The notes under the pieces: model-generated
The model's input: only the letters and a program-made list of their open reading frames with translations
The model's database searches: none
What the model was told of the DNA's origin: nothing
Shown here: one piece after another, positions 35,465 through 46,945 of the stretch
Layout of the letters: each line of letters begins with the position of its first letter
How positions within the stretch are numbered: position 1 is the stretch's first letter
NCBI GenBank assembly: GCA_947095585.1
Contig: OX352761.1
Location: forward strand, 134,446,277 to 134,510,276
Length of the DNA: 64,000 nucleotides
Source: Nephrocerus scutellatus
Lineage: Eukaryota > Arthropoda > Insecta > Diptera > Pipunculidae
Direction of reading: 5' to 3'
Made by a program: the position numbers and the translations under genes

Positions 35465-36199
35465 GCCTACTGCCTGCCTACTACCGAAATCTATATGATC
35501 TCCGATAGCCAAGCCACTCTGCTAGCGCTAAAAGGCCCAGTTTTCAATTCAAAAACTACGTGGAGCTGCTACTGCCACCTAAACGAACTGTTGTGTGTTG
35601 TGTTGTCTCCAAGCCATTCAGGCATTATGGGAACGAGACAGCAGACCTCTGCGCAAGAGCAGTCGCGGCAGAGACCTTCACTGGCCCCGAGCCAAGCATT
35701 GCCTTCAGCAAGAGCCACCTCAAAAATAAGATAAAAGAGTGGGCAAATAACGCCATCGAGTCTGAATGGGAATCATCAACTACGATGAAACAAACCAAAA
35801 AGCTTCTCAAATAAAACATCAAAAATATAAACACAGCAATCAAGTTAAACCGACAAACACTCATATCCCTTGTCTTGTACATGAAAATGGCCCATTTAAT
35901 GGCCACTTAACAAAAATGGGGAAATCCCAAACATATCGCTGCTGCTTTTGCGGCGAGGCAGGGGAAACGCCAGAACACATACTTTTTATATGTGATGCCC
36001 TCACCTGAAAAAGACTTCAATACCTCAAGGCTCACACAGTTCTATGGCAGAATGCCCGACCTATCGACCTGGCAGATATATTGGCAATCATAAGAGGACT
36101 AAGCTACCACATAATGTGGTAGACATCTGGGACGCACAATAGACCTTAAGGTCGCAGTGCACAAGGCTTACCAGCCCACCAACAATAATAATAATAAAA
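35465..36199 (+). mobile_element. 5'-truncated I-like LINE with RNase H domain and 12-bp target duplication
   Basis: Frames within encode an RNase H core (IYMISDSQATLLALKGPV, then GHYGNETADLCARAVA in another frame), a downstream CCFCGEAGETPEHILFIC zinc knuckle-like segment, and a terminal (AAT)n-A5 tail. AATGCGCAGTGT occurs at both 35453-35464 and 36200-36211, giving a 12-bp target site duplication that fixes both ends. The truncation, frameshifts and lack of an RT domain mean the copy is inert. The TAA-type tail is characteristic of the I clade. Confidence 0.88.
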
Positions 36200-36211
36200 A
36201 ATGCGCAGTGT

Positions 36212-36577
36212 CAGCAGGTAGTGTGTTTGTTGTTCGTCGCGATAATTCAACTTCCAGTCAACGGTGGTTGACTGAACAGGGATGAAAACAACAGTAATAG
36301 GCTGTTGGAAAATAAAATTAAATCTGCCAAAATACTAGTATGTGGATCTGTAATATAAGCGCCGATCTAAAATTAGGTTGAACGGATTGATCTAACCAAT
36401 TGACAACCAAAAGAACGAGAAATCTTGAGTAATATTCAAAGCGTTTTAAACGCTTATTTTTGTTTTAACTTTAATATTCAGAAAAGTTGTAAGGCTTTGA
36501 TTAATAGTTATCTGCCAACTTTTAGTATATTATAATGTAAATGTCATTGGATAGCTAATACTGAAAATTATCGTATT
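36212..36577. other. Probable 3' region of KCTD3-like gene
   Basis: No gene is seen. AT-rich sequence after the minus-strand stop codon, ending at the I-like LINE. Confidence 0.4.
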
Positions 36578-39500
36578 TCATTCACCACAATGCTGCTGCA
36601 GCTGATTGAGTAAAGCTACATTACTCGCTTTCATTCGTGCTATTGTCGAGTTCGAAATGGTTGACAGGCATGGTGACATGCAAGGTGTCGAGCTGTGGCT
36701 ATTACTGATTTCGCACTGATCCAGCAAACGTAACAGCTCCGCCGTATCTGGTCCTCCAGACGTTTTATGTTGCGGTTCGTCTTTAGATGCCAAAGCTAGT
36801 CCAGTTGTTAAATCCCACATTTGTATGGCGCCATTACAATGCCCGGAGAGTATAAATCTCGATCCCATTCTAGAGGACCCCTCGCATTCGTGCACACAAA
36901 AAGACGTTATGGTCGAACCATCGACGGATTTTATAACACAAACACGATCACCATTCGATGCAAGCCTCACATACAATTGATCTGTTTCGGGAACAACTTT
37001 TTGTACAAAAATTTGTTCATCGTCCTGCTCGCCGAATGGTCCAAAATCGTTACCAGCTATATAACTATTGTTGGTGTCGGTTGCTTCCAGCGAGACAATC
37101 TTGAATGATGCCTTTGGAGTGGAACCGGGTTGAGTCGAGAGCATGCCGCGAAATCGAGTCAGACACCAAGTTCTTACATGATGATACTCGCTGCATACAG
37201 AAATTAAATATTTTTCCGACAAAGTCACCTATTGAAAACAAAATGAATCAAATACGAGCATAAATGTAATGTAAAGTAAAGTTCTCTTTTATTATATAAT
37301 GTTTTCCTTACTTTTGTCACCGGACTTTGATGTACAGTAAATGTTTCAAAAAGATGAGGTCCGTGTCCTGCCGTTTCTGGATGTTGCACTATTATTCGGA
37401 CTGAGCCTGCTTTTGTGCCGTATGCTATTTCTATCCAATTACCGCAAATGCCTAAAATAACAAACAGAACGTTAGTATTTAAGTTTAAATATTTACCGTC
37501 TATTATTAAGTAAGAAAAAGTAAACAAAATGTACATAAAACGGACCGCTGGAATGGAGAAAACAAATTGAAATGGAATGATTGTAGCAAATTTAATGTTT
37601 ACCTGGACCATCAGACCCAGAAATGAAGATGAGATGCCATTGTCTTAATAAGCGTCTTGAAGTATTTATCTCAACAACCGTACACATTTTTGTTACAACC
37701 TATGCCACTTCAATAGTGTAAGAATAAAGATTGATTTTAGACCTTTTTGGAGAAGTAATCATTCGACCAGTCTCCTTAAAATTTACTAACAGAATACCCC
37801 GTACATTTACAACATTATTCCAATTAAAAAAAAACTATTTTAATTATAGAAAAACTAAAGTATTCTTAATCTAATCAAAAATGAAAACCATCGCAATCAC
37901 GAGCAGTATATTAAAAAACTTGATATAACCCATATTTCCCATGATGGACAACTTCAAAAATGTGCTTCACTGACTAGATAGTTATCGAGCACAATGGTAC
38001 TCCGTTTCTTTTGTTTGTCATTTACTGAGCAGCCAATTGATGGCCATATTTTAATAGAAAAACATGCAAAAAAGCTACAAAAACAGTCGTCTTTTGATTG
38101 GAGTTTTCTCACAGTATTCAGTTTGGCTCGTAGAGTTAGTTTCTAATATGTGATCTAATTCTTTCGTAATACAGATACAGTACATTCCAGTCTCTATGTC
38201 CCTTTGTTTTTCCCCTGAAGTGATAAGTGGGTCGTTGCAGTCATTGTATGATAAATGATATTATTATGTTACATTGGATAACAATGTGGATTCGTTTGTT
38301 GCACAAAAAGCCATTTAAATGAACATTTAACTTGGCAAACATCTTATAATAAGTAAACGTATTGCAATCGCATAGCACATTCAAATGTAGATAGTGTGTG
38401 TAGCTTTGATGTTTGTATAAATGTCTGTTCGTATTAGAAAATAACAAAATCACAATATTACACTATGGCATTCAAAATGATTACCTTCTCGTCCTCTATC
38501 CGGTGCTGACATTAACATATTTGTATAGACCAAATTGAATTGAAATGGGAAAAGTAAACATATTTATATTCTCAAAGAAACTTATGAACTTATAAAATAA
38601 AATATTAATGTCATTGGTTTTATTTTTCAAAAAAAATTGTAAATATTTTTCACGAATTATTTATGTAAACATTTTTATGGTATGAACTAAGGATTTATGT
38701 GCCCGACTGAGAAATTCTGATTCAAAAGTTAAAGATTGAAAACGGAAAAAATTAACTATGTAGGTATATACGAATTCGTAAGTATGCAAATGTTTACTTA
38801 CTGGATGTTTTTGGGGTTAAATACACCGAAATTGCCGTAATTGGATCCGATGCGGGATCTTTATACAATTCAGTAACAAGCAGGTCATTGTCTTTCATTC
38901 GAAGTGGAAACTTTTGCATATCTGAAGAAAAAAAATTATTATTATTTGTGCCTTAAATAGTCGTTAAAACTGACCAATATAATATATGGATCCATTATTG
39001 CAACCCAGCAACAAAAACGATCCAGCACTGTCAAATGATAAAATTGGAACTAAATCTTGAATTTGCCAGTGCTGGGTCATGGCATGCCAAACGCCAATTT
39101 TTCCTGATGAAGATAGTGCAACTAGTTGACTTCCAATAAAAAATAGATATTCCACGCGGACATTCAGGTTGAATACTCCGACATCAGTTTTATTTCCGTT
39201 TTCATGAATACTCCATAGTCGTATTTGGCTACCGTATGAGATTGCAATCATTTTGCTTGGTGTAGGCTCAGCGGTGGAGAGATTAACTTTTGAATTAATT
39301 GCAATACGTTCGATGGTCGCTTCAATGTGAGGAGATGTGAAAACCATTTGCCAGCCGCTAGAGTCTTTCAGTCGATAACATGTCACAAAATGGGCATAAG
39401 CAACAACAATCCAATTTTGATGGGCTTTAATTATTTGCACCCGAAGTGGATCGATCCAGTTGGAAGATAGCGTTGGACTGAAAACTAAGCCAACATCATT

Positions 39501-40362
39501 TTTAATTAATTTATTCAAATCAGCTGATGAATTGCGTGAATGTCGCATCATATCCAATGATGCTGCTCGCGAGTGACCAGACGTTGTTGCCCATGGCCGA
39601 ATTTCTTGCCTCCCTGTCCGTAAATCAAATGATGAATTTCTAGAATGTGATGAATGTCGTCCATTTGTACCATTGCCATTTGCTGAGCTAGATAACTCTG
39701 GCACACGAACCATTGAGCCAGGCCGGGCATTATTCGATACACAGTTCGATGTCGAAGGTACACAGAATTCTACAGAACTATTTCTAATGTTAGCTTCAGC
39801 TCCAGACGCAGTAGAGGTCGATGGTGCTGCAGATGAAGTTAAGCCTGTTGAATAGTTATTCTCTACAGCAGTTGGACCAGCACAACTTGTAACAGTCGGT
39901 GGTTGTTCATTTGGAGGCACTGGCAACAGAGGGGGAGATAGAAATCCATAAAACAGGACATCGCCACAAGAAGAGTGCGTTAAATCTTCGCATAGCATTA
40001 ATCGTTTTATTAATGGTGTTATACCATAATACTCAGACTCATGTCTCAGTGCACGTATTTCACAGCTTTTAATATCAATATCTTTTGTGCGCAAATAATT
40101 CAGAATAATTGAAAATAAAAAAGGATCCCTATCAATAAAAATTGCACCATTTTCATCACGCAAACTAGATATACGGCCACTTAAGAGCGCTGTGAAAAAA
40201 GTATCTGGAATCCATGTCAATGTTTGCCTGGATGTTGAAAATCTTTTAAATGAAAAAAAAAATATTACCTGAAAATTTTAGTTAATACTACATTTAAAAC
40301 AAATACCTTTGTCCACCAACGTTTAAATTTACTAGATCACCGCCGTGGGCAAAATAAGTCAT
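36578..40362 (-). CDS. KCTD3: KCTD3/SHKBP1-type BTB and WD40 protein
   Basis: Exons 40362-40307, 40242-38975, 38921-38802, optional 38505-38485, 37451-37312 and 37228-36578 give 751 residues (744 without the 21-nt exon), all in phase. Residues 1-105 are a T1-type BTB domain ([37 protein letters not shown]). A Ser/Asn/Pro-rich linker spans about 105-270, and a WD40 region follows to near the end ([81 protein letters not shown]). These blocks match the vertebrate KCTD3/SHKBP1 pair, which act as BTB adaptors (HCN3 channel and SH3KBP1 binding respectively). The start ATG is the first in the exon and begins the BTB domain directly. Confidence 0.94.
38485..38505 (-). other. KCTD3: Candidate 21-nt cassette microexon of KCTD3-like gene
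   Basis: CACCGGATAGAGGACGAGAAG is bounded by GTCAG upstream and GTAATC downstream on the minus strand and lies between exons of matching phase. Including it changes Ser to TPDRGREG within the WD40 region; skipping it also keeps the frame. The vertebrate proteins have no insertion here (TPKTSISGNW-like), so skipping may be the default. Confidence 0.45.
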
Positions 40363-40559
40363 TTTTAAAACTCAAATTGGCATTTTACATACAAATAAAT
40401 TAAGCAACATAAACACAATCTACAACCCACCCACAAAGCACAGACCGACGACCGAGACCACAGATGTTCGCCAATTCGAATGAACAATGAAATGCTAGAT
40501 TGCCAGATTGCTACTATTGCTAACTGCTACTGTACACGTAAAATGGGAATGGACTGTTG

Positions 40560-41840
40560 TAGTTGTATTGCCAGAACAAGGTAAGTTAACTAACCAAATG
40601 ACAATAGATTTGTTTGATCTGTTGTAGGAGGTGCAGAGAATATTCTGTAAAAATCTTGCAAAGCTGATTGATACTAACTTTTTTCTTATCTTTTAGCTCT
40701 TATGATTTGCAGGGTAGTATTAAGATTTCTCTCTCGTGGAATTGGTTTGACGTTCTATTTGCGAACTATCGGTCTATTCTTTTATTCAACCAGAGCGAGT
40801 ACACTGAGTGAATGTTGCACGGCGTACCACAGTGTTTAGTGGTATGTACACTGGGTAACTATAATCGTTCTTATTCTGCCCTACGCAACGCTGATAATGC
40901 TGATTAGTGTATAAGGAATTAGAATTTGAAAACCATCAAAACAACAGGTTTTCTTATTCCAAAGAAGGAATAAAACAGTGAAATTGTTGTTGTAATTCCT
41001 TATTCCTCGGCAAATAAAATACAGCTGATATTCATTTCAGAGTAAAAAATAAGGAATTGTGTATACAATACACCGTGTCGTGCTCGATTCACAACAAAAA
41101 CACAGAGTTGAATAAAAAAACATTGAGTAAATATTTGACATACACTGCTCGCACTAGTTAAATAAAAAAACAGACCCTATACCCGAGTATTGGTTTTGCG
41201 TTTATTTGCAAAGTTTTGTAACCAACACTATAAACTTGCTAGAGAGAAAGCAGACTAATTTCTCAGTTTGTTGTTCTTGTCAACTTTGGTTTTGGTTTGG
41301 CGTTCTATTTGCAAATCATTCACCACGAAAACCATGTTACTTTGACAGCATACCCGTGGAAATGAATTCGGATATGGTATGAGCTAATCGAAAGAGACAT
41401 TAAATTCATTGAAAAGCAGTCGCGGATACTCGAAATAGCATGTTATTTTTTGAAAGAAAGCTCTCTGCATATTAAATACCTTTTTTATGCGATGCGATTT
41501 TTTTAGTTGTCTAGTTTTTCTTTTCCCTAAAAAAATCAACGGAAGATCGAAATTGTCTCTTACAGATCTGTATATTTCGGCAGTTTTATCCCCCAACAGT
41601 TTGCTTAGCACGTGGCACAATTTATCATTCGATTTGTGTTCACTGCAAGTTCTGTAACTTTTCTTCAGTAATATAAATATATTACACACATATGCAACAA
41701 AACAATGTTAACAAAAGATACTCGTTGATCGTGTTCGATTTGCTGAGAACAACTGACAGCTCCGGCAAAGATTTCTAAAACGTATTAACTCATTCTAAGT
41801 GGTGTTACGGTCATCGACGTTTATGTGCATTGATTTCTAA
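40560..41840. other. Intergenic, no supported gene
   Basis: A minus-strand frame at 41384-41689 (101 codons) has no recognisable domain. Two blocks (about 40725-40870 and 41100-41190) resemble 63490-63640 (CGAGCGAGTA, GAGTAAATGTT, TTAAATAAAAAAACAGAC), suggesting an undefined dispersed repeat. Confidence 0.4.
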
Positions 41841-41841
41841 T

Positions 41842-42098
41842 GTTAAATTTTTTTTCGTAAAACTCTACCCCAGAATCGCGCTCGACCCCAGAACTTTTCA
41901 AAAAGGAAATCGAACATGAAAGCCGAAAATCTTTTGTTTACATTTTTTTGCTGCATGTGTTGTTGTTGTGCTAGTATAAAGAGGGGTAAATCTCCCAAAA
42001 TATCGAGAGCTGCTTTAGCTCTACGGTAGAGGCATTTTGAAGGGGAAACGAAACGAAACGAAAAATCTGGGGCAGAGTTTTACGAAAAAAAAATTAAC
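41842..42098. mobile_element. MITE family F (about 34-bp inverted repeats)
   Basis: The left end GTTAAATTTTTTTTCGTAAA continues ACTCTACCCCAGA; the right end is TCTGGGGCAGAGTTTTACGA continuing to TTAAC. The interior is non-coding with a GAAACGAAACGAAACGAAA microrepeat. Confidence 0.75.
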
Positions 42099-42099
42099 A

Positions 42100-42940
42100 T
42101 AACTAATGCGTGTGAGTCCATCTGCAACTAATGCCCGAGTGTGAGCGGGACAGTCGTACTCTCGGGCGAATTTGATGTTGCTCACTTCTCGTGTGCTTGC
42201 TCTCCTTCTGTATTTTCCTGATCGCCCATGAGATCAGTTGCGTTGGGTAGTTGGGTTGGTCATTGCAGGGTGTTTTTGATAGTGATTGGATTCACCGGAT
42301 GTGATTGGTTGTCATCTGTATTGCATATGCCTGAATTTGAGTGATTTAAGTGTAATTAAGTATTTCATGGCGTTTGTTTTGTGTGGGCAAAATTCTATTT
42401 AAAGAATATTGTTCCTCACAGTGTATGGTAACTAGAAGTACGATTGTCCATTGTCATCAGGCGAAATCTTGAACACAGCGGTGCTGTATTCAACAATGGA
42501 AAAACTTAGTCGTTTTTTTTTGTTTTGGAAATCTGCGCTAGAGCTCAGATTTTAATGGAAAAAAAATTACATTAATATGTTGTTATTTTTTTCGTTTTAG
42601 AAATATGCGCTCGAACACGAATGCATTGTTAGCTTATTTTAATTGAATCCGAATTGGGAATTACAACAACAATTGCACTGTCGAATTCCTTCTTTGGAAT
42701 TTGAAAACATGCTGTTCGGCAGGTTTTGACATTCGAATTCCTTATTCGGATTCCAAATAAAATACAGCTATTGTTAGTAAGTGAAGAGAAGGATAAATCT
42801 CCCAAAATATATAAATCGGTTAGAGGGGAATTTTCTTTTTTAATGGTGGGTTCAACTCAGTTTGAACTTAACGAAAATACCTGGGATGAGTAGAATTTTC
42901 ATTCAAAATGGAATCATGGAAAAAATGCAAACCGAATTTT
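42100..42940. other. Intergenic, no supported gene
   Basis: No open frame with a recognisable domain and no clear inverted repeat. Confidence 0.5.
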
Positions 42941-42941
42941 T

Positions 42942-43148
42942 TTGCTATATTGCTTTGGCAAAAAAATGCTTGGCTTTACTTTAATTCTCAAAGCAACAGC
43001 TTTTGGTTTTACCGCCTTACGGTGAGCACCATAACTATAAAATGGCTTTAGTTTCTTAAACCTAAAAATTTTTTGAATTTACTTTCGTCTTTATGCTTAT
43101 GCGATTGTTGTTGTAAGCCAAGCTGGCTTTGCCAAAGCAATATAGCTT
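42942..43148. mobile_element. MITE family A, copy 2
   Basis: Shares the interior of copy 1 (AAAGCAACAGCTTTTGG, CCGCCTTACGGTGAGC, CTTTATGCTTATGCGAT, TTGTAAGCCAAGCTGG), but its extreme ends read GCTATATTGCTTTGGC and GCCAAAGCAATATAGC. Confidence 0.75.
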
Positions 43149-43223
43149 TTGTTTGAGGGCGCAAAACGAGATTGCAATTCGGAACCCCAGTGTACTAACA
43201 AGTAGCGTTTCCATGAACAGAGT

Positions 43224-43288
43224 ATAGGGTGTTTTTTTGACAGCTCAAAGTGGCATTTCTACTCAGTATTGTTTGGCAAATCATTATG

Positions 43289-43323
<35 letters not shown>

Positions 43324-43496
43324 ACATTTGTGAAAAATAGTCGTGGTAGCCATATGCCAGAAATTGTGTTTAAATGTTAAATGCCAAAAAATTATCTACC
43401 AAATAAAAAAAAATTTTGGTCATTTCATAATTTTATGTGTTTTATTCAAAAAAAAAATCGGCAACCTCTTAAAAAAACACCCGTTAGATATAACGT

Positions 43497-43527
<31 letters not shown>

Positions 43528-43646
43528 CATAATGATTTGCCAAACAATACTGAGTAGAAATGCCACTTTGAGCTGTCAAAACAACTGTCATAAAATAAAA
43601 CGACATCTATCGGAAAAACAAACCTCCTAAAAAAACACCCGTTATA
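43224..43646. mobile_element. Fold-back element with A33/T29 tracts
   Basis: The left arm GGGTGTTTTTTTGACAGCTC through GGCAAATCATTATG is followed by 33 A. The right arm begins after 29 T with CATAATGATTTGCC and runs through GAGCTGTCAAAACAAC to AAAAAAACACCCGTTATA. The arms are near-perfect inverted complements over about 60 bp plus the tracts, and homology continues just inside the tracts (AAAATGAC/GTCATTTT). The end motif TAAAAAAACACCCGTTA also occurs internally at about 43470-43486. This suggests two mariner-like MITE copies in opposite orientation. Confidence 0.75.
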
Positions 43647-43649
43647 AGG

Positions 43650-44809
43650 CCAATTTGACAGCTACGTTGTAGTTTTTACGGTAAATTTCCTGGGTTTATT
43701 AAAGCGCTTAACACGAAATTTTTATGTTCTACAAATATGAAGCGTTGCCTTTTTTTTGTTGCTTGATGTATAGTTTTCACAAAATTGTCAAGTATTTCCA
43801 ATTAGTTTCGGCTTGCAGCTTGCTTTAGATTGTCACAGTCGAGTGTATAACGCGTTGCATGCGCTTTGCCGCCAACTTCGTTTCAGAACATTCTTATTTT
43901 TAGGTAATTATCACCTAAAAGTCTTTAGTTTAATAACTATTTTAATTTATTTCTATAAAACTTAATTTTATTAATTAAATAACACCAATTCATATAGCTA
44001 AAAAATTAAAAAAAAATATTTTTATTTTTGAAGCGCAAAGCCAACGCGCCGGTATGTAAAGTGCTTAAGAGTACTGTAATAACATTTTCGATCCAAAGAT
44101 TGTGAACGGACCTCGTGTAAAATAGCCAGATCCATTCAGCTTCTCCACTGATTCATAATAATACGTACAGAAATACATTTATTACTTTTTACATAATTTC
44201 TCATTCATTTGTAAATAAGTTCAATTTTCGTCCGTTACTAATAGCGCTTTCGAATTGCTGGTTACAGTGAAGGTTTGGTGTCCCATTTCTACAGCGTTCT
44301 CTGGTTTTCGTCGAGAACACCAAACCTTAACTGTACCCAGCAAATCGTATAAATTTTCATTTTGTTTCCGAACAATACAAATATTGAAATTTGACTTTAC
44401 CAGACGAGAATAAAATTTGCATTTATTAACAAATGGATGAGAAATTATATAAAAAATTTATTATAAGTGTAAAAAATGTATATCGACATATTGTTATGTG
44501 CATATTAAAACGAAAATGTACTCATTATCGTTTTTATAAGGTGGGGCATATTCCAAAAAAAATCCCAGCAGTCGTTATTCTTAAAAATAATTCTTTTTAT
44601 TTGAAAAAGAATAAAAATAAAAGGCAATTGTATTTATGAAACTTACTTTTATTTTATTTTTTGTTATTTAGAAAGATGTTAGTTCTTTCGTATAATATAT
44701 ATATATATTTATGCGTCTGTGCGTAACATATATGTATGTATGTTAATACACAATTCAAATGATAATGCAAGAGCGAAATATTCAAAGGGTTTATTTTAAA
44801 ATGTCTACT

Positions 44810-44845
<36 letters not shown>

Positions 44846-46520
44846 TATATATAATTCTTAGCATAATGCACAATACATACAATTCAAATTATTTCCTTTG
44901 CAATAAAAATAGTAATAATAATAATAACTTAACCACCTACATGATTTTACAGTGTTCTTGTTGTTGGTTTCGCCTTAGTCTTCCACAAAAACAAAACTCC
45001 ACACTAAAAAAGCTACGTGCATGTCGAGTATGTAAGTATTACGCTGAGGGATACATGATACGGGATGCGGGAAACTCGTTCTCTATTTTTCAAAAGTAAA
45101 AAATCTTACAAATTATTCAACATTTAACTAATATTACGTAACTAAACTAAATAATTTGAATTAAGAATAATTATTAGACATTAAGAAATATTTTATAAAA
45201 TTAAAAAAATATATATAATATATATTTGTAAATGATCTAATAAGGTACATAATCATCTGGTCTGATCTGTTGTATTAATACAAAAATAAAACAATAAATA
45301 TAATCAATGAAATAATTTCTAATACTAAGATGACACATGCTGACCTTATACACATACATACATACATATTTCAATGTACATACATATTGTATTGTAATGT
45401 AAGTTTTCAAATCAATTATTTATTTATATATATATATATATTGTACACTTTGCTTAACAATGTACATATACATACATAGATACAAAAAAACGTATAAGAA
45501 ACTGCATTTGAGAAATATGTGTATGAATGAAAAAAAAAGTTATTTATTGATAATGTTGTTAAGTTTCTATTTATTTTTTTAGGTTGTTGTAACACAAAAT
45601 CGGTGTTCACTAACATATCGTTTTTTTTTCTTATATATTATTTATATATTTTAGTAGGTCGATTAGTAATTTTACAATAGTTTAAGTTAGCGAAATTTAT
45701 TCTATTCCGATATACACACATACACTTATATGTATATATGTTTACGTTTTTCATTCGAGTAGTTAAGTGTTAATAATACTTAAAATATTTTCTCCTGCTC
45801 TCTCTCTTAACTTCCTTCTAATGTAATAAAGTAATAGTATGATGTTACGTTATTTGTGAGTATAAATCGGCGGTGTAGCGAATTTGTCTTGTTGTTGTTT
45901 TTTGATTTTTTCATTTAAATTTACAACAATACTGCAGGAAGATTTGATGAATTCCGCATCGTCGTGACTATTGCACACTTTGCATGATTTGATATTGCAC
46001 TTTTATTTGCTTTTTTGAATGTGTGTTTGTGTCAAACTGTGCAACAGTCGATTTAATTGGTTACTGCCAAAACCAAACCAATTTCAATCATCATCCCTAT
46101 CACAAACTCTCCCATCAGAGCATTTAAAAAATCTGTAAAAGCATAAACTGCGACCGAAACTCTATAAGCAATGTTTACATAAAAATAATATTCAAAGTCG
46201 ATAAGTCGCTAGTGATAGCCCTACCGAAATTGTTAGGAAGAGAAACAAATTGTTTGTACAAAATCTTAATTACAAAGAAAATTAATTGTTAACACAAATG
46301 ATCGTAATTCATTATCAATTAAAGGATATCCCTTTGCGATTAAGAAAAAACTTTTTAATACAGTAGACTCGTGCTGCAGACCAGCAGAGTGAACACAAAC
46401 ATTTTTATATAGACGTTTTTTGTTGTCAATTTTTTTTAATCAACCTGAGATATTTTACTCTGCACTCTGTGTTTTTTTTTAATGTGAACTGATATACAGT
46501 AGTATTTTGTAGTATATAGT
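43650..46520. other. Long AT-rich intergenic region
   Basis: It contains dinucleotide TA runs (about 44694-44711, 44815-44841, 45427-45441), TACATACATA runs near 45350, and a strong hairpin at 44254-44344. Short frames (44433-44639, 44866-45099) have no domain. I find no gene. Confidence 0.5.
44254..44344 (+). repeat. Long hairpin (about 27-bp stem)
   Basis: The 5' arm TTGCTGGTTACAGTGAAGGT continues TTGGTGT and pairs, with about two mismatches, to the 3' arm ACACCAAACCTTAACTGTAC continuing CCAGCAA, across a loop of roughly 36 nt. The size is compatible with a pre-miRNA-like hairpin or a very short fold-back MITE; the sequence alone does not decide. Confidence 0.55.
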
Positions 46521-46524
46521 ATTT

Positions 46525-46805
46525 GGCGCGACATACCGTTGCAGTCTAAGGCATAGCCTCTCGCGACCATTTGGGTTGTGCATATATATTTTTGCACACA
46601 AATGGAAGGGACCTACAATACAATGCCGTATCCGAACGGCGAACTGAGAAAAAAGCTTTCCGTGACAAGTTATTACTCTCGGACATTTGTCAGACATTCG
46701 CGAGAGGTGGGACCGTGAAAAATACTTTTGGAGTTTCCAGGGATTCGAACTACGAGCCCTCTGCTCAGAAACCCATGCACTTAACCACTGAGCCACGGCG
46801 CCCAC
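46525..46805 (-). mobile_element. tRNA-derived SINE, copy A (best preserved head)
   Basis: Read on the minus strand it starts GGGCGCCGTGGCTCAGTGG, containing the Pol III A-box TGGCTCAGTGG (complement of 46785-46795). A B-box AGTTCGAATCC (complement of 46741-46751) follows about 34 nt downstream, the spacing of a tRNA gene. A unique body of about 200 bp follows and the copy ends GTCGCGCC. The other copies end in the same GTCGCGCCGAATATTAA followed by TTA-type repeats. Confidence 0.9.
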
Positions 46806-46945
46806 ACTTAGAAATAAATGTAAGTGTAAAGCAGAGTCAAATTTCACGTAACCTCAACTAATGCTGCAGGTAATTTAATATTTTCATTAATAAATACATG
46901 AAACACATGAAGAAGAGGCTAATTTTATGAAAATAAATTATTGTT

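Noticed and set aside
41384..41689. 101-codon minus-strand ORF
   Set aside because: Reasonable length but no recognisable motif, no splice partners and not near a promoter signal.
44815..44841. TA dinucleotide run, considered as replication origin or promoter
   Set aside because: Ordinary microsatellite in a generally AT-rich spacer; nothing else supports a function.
46479..46847. 122-codon minus-strand ORF
   Set aside because: Lies entirely across a tRNA-derived SINE.
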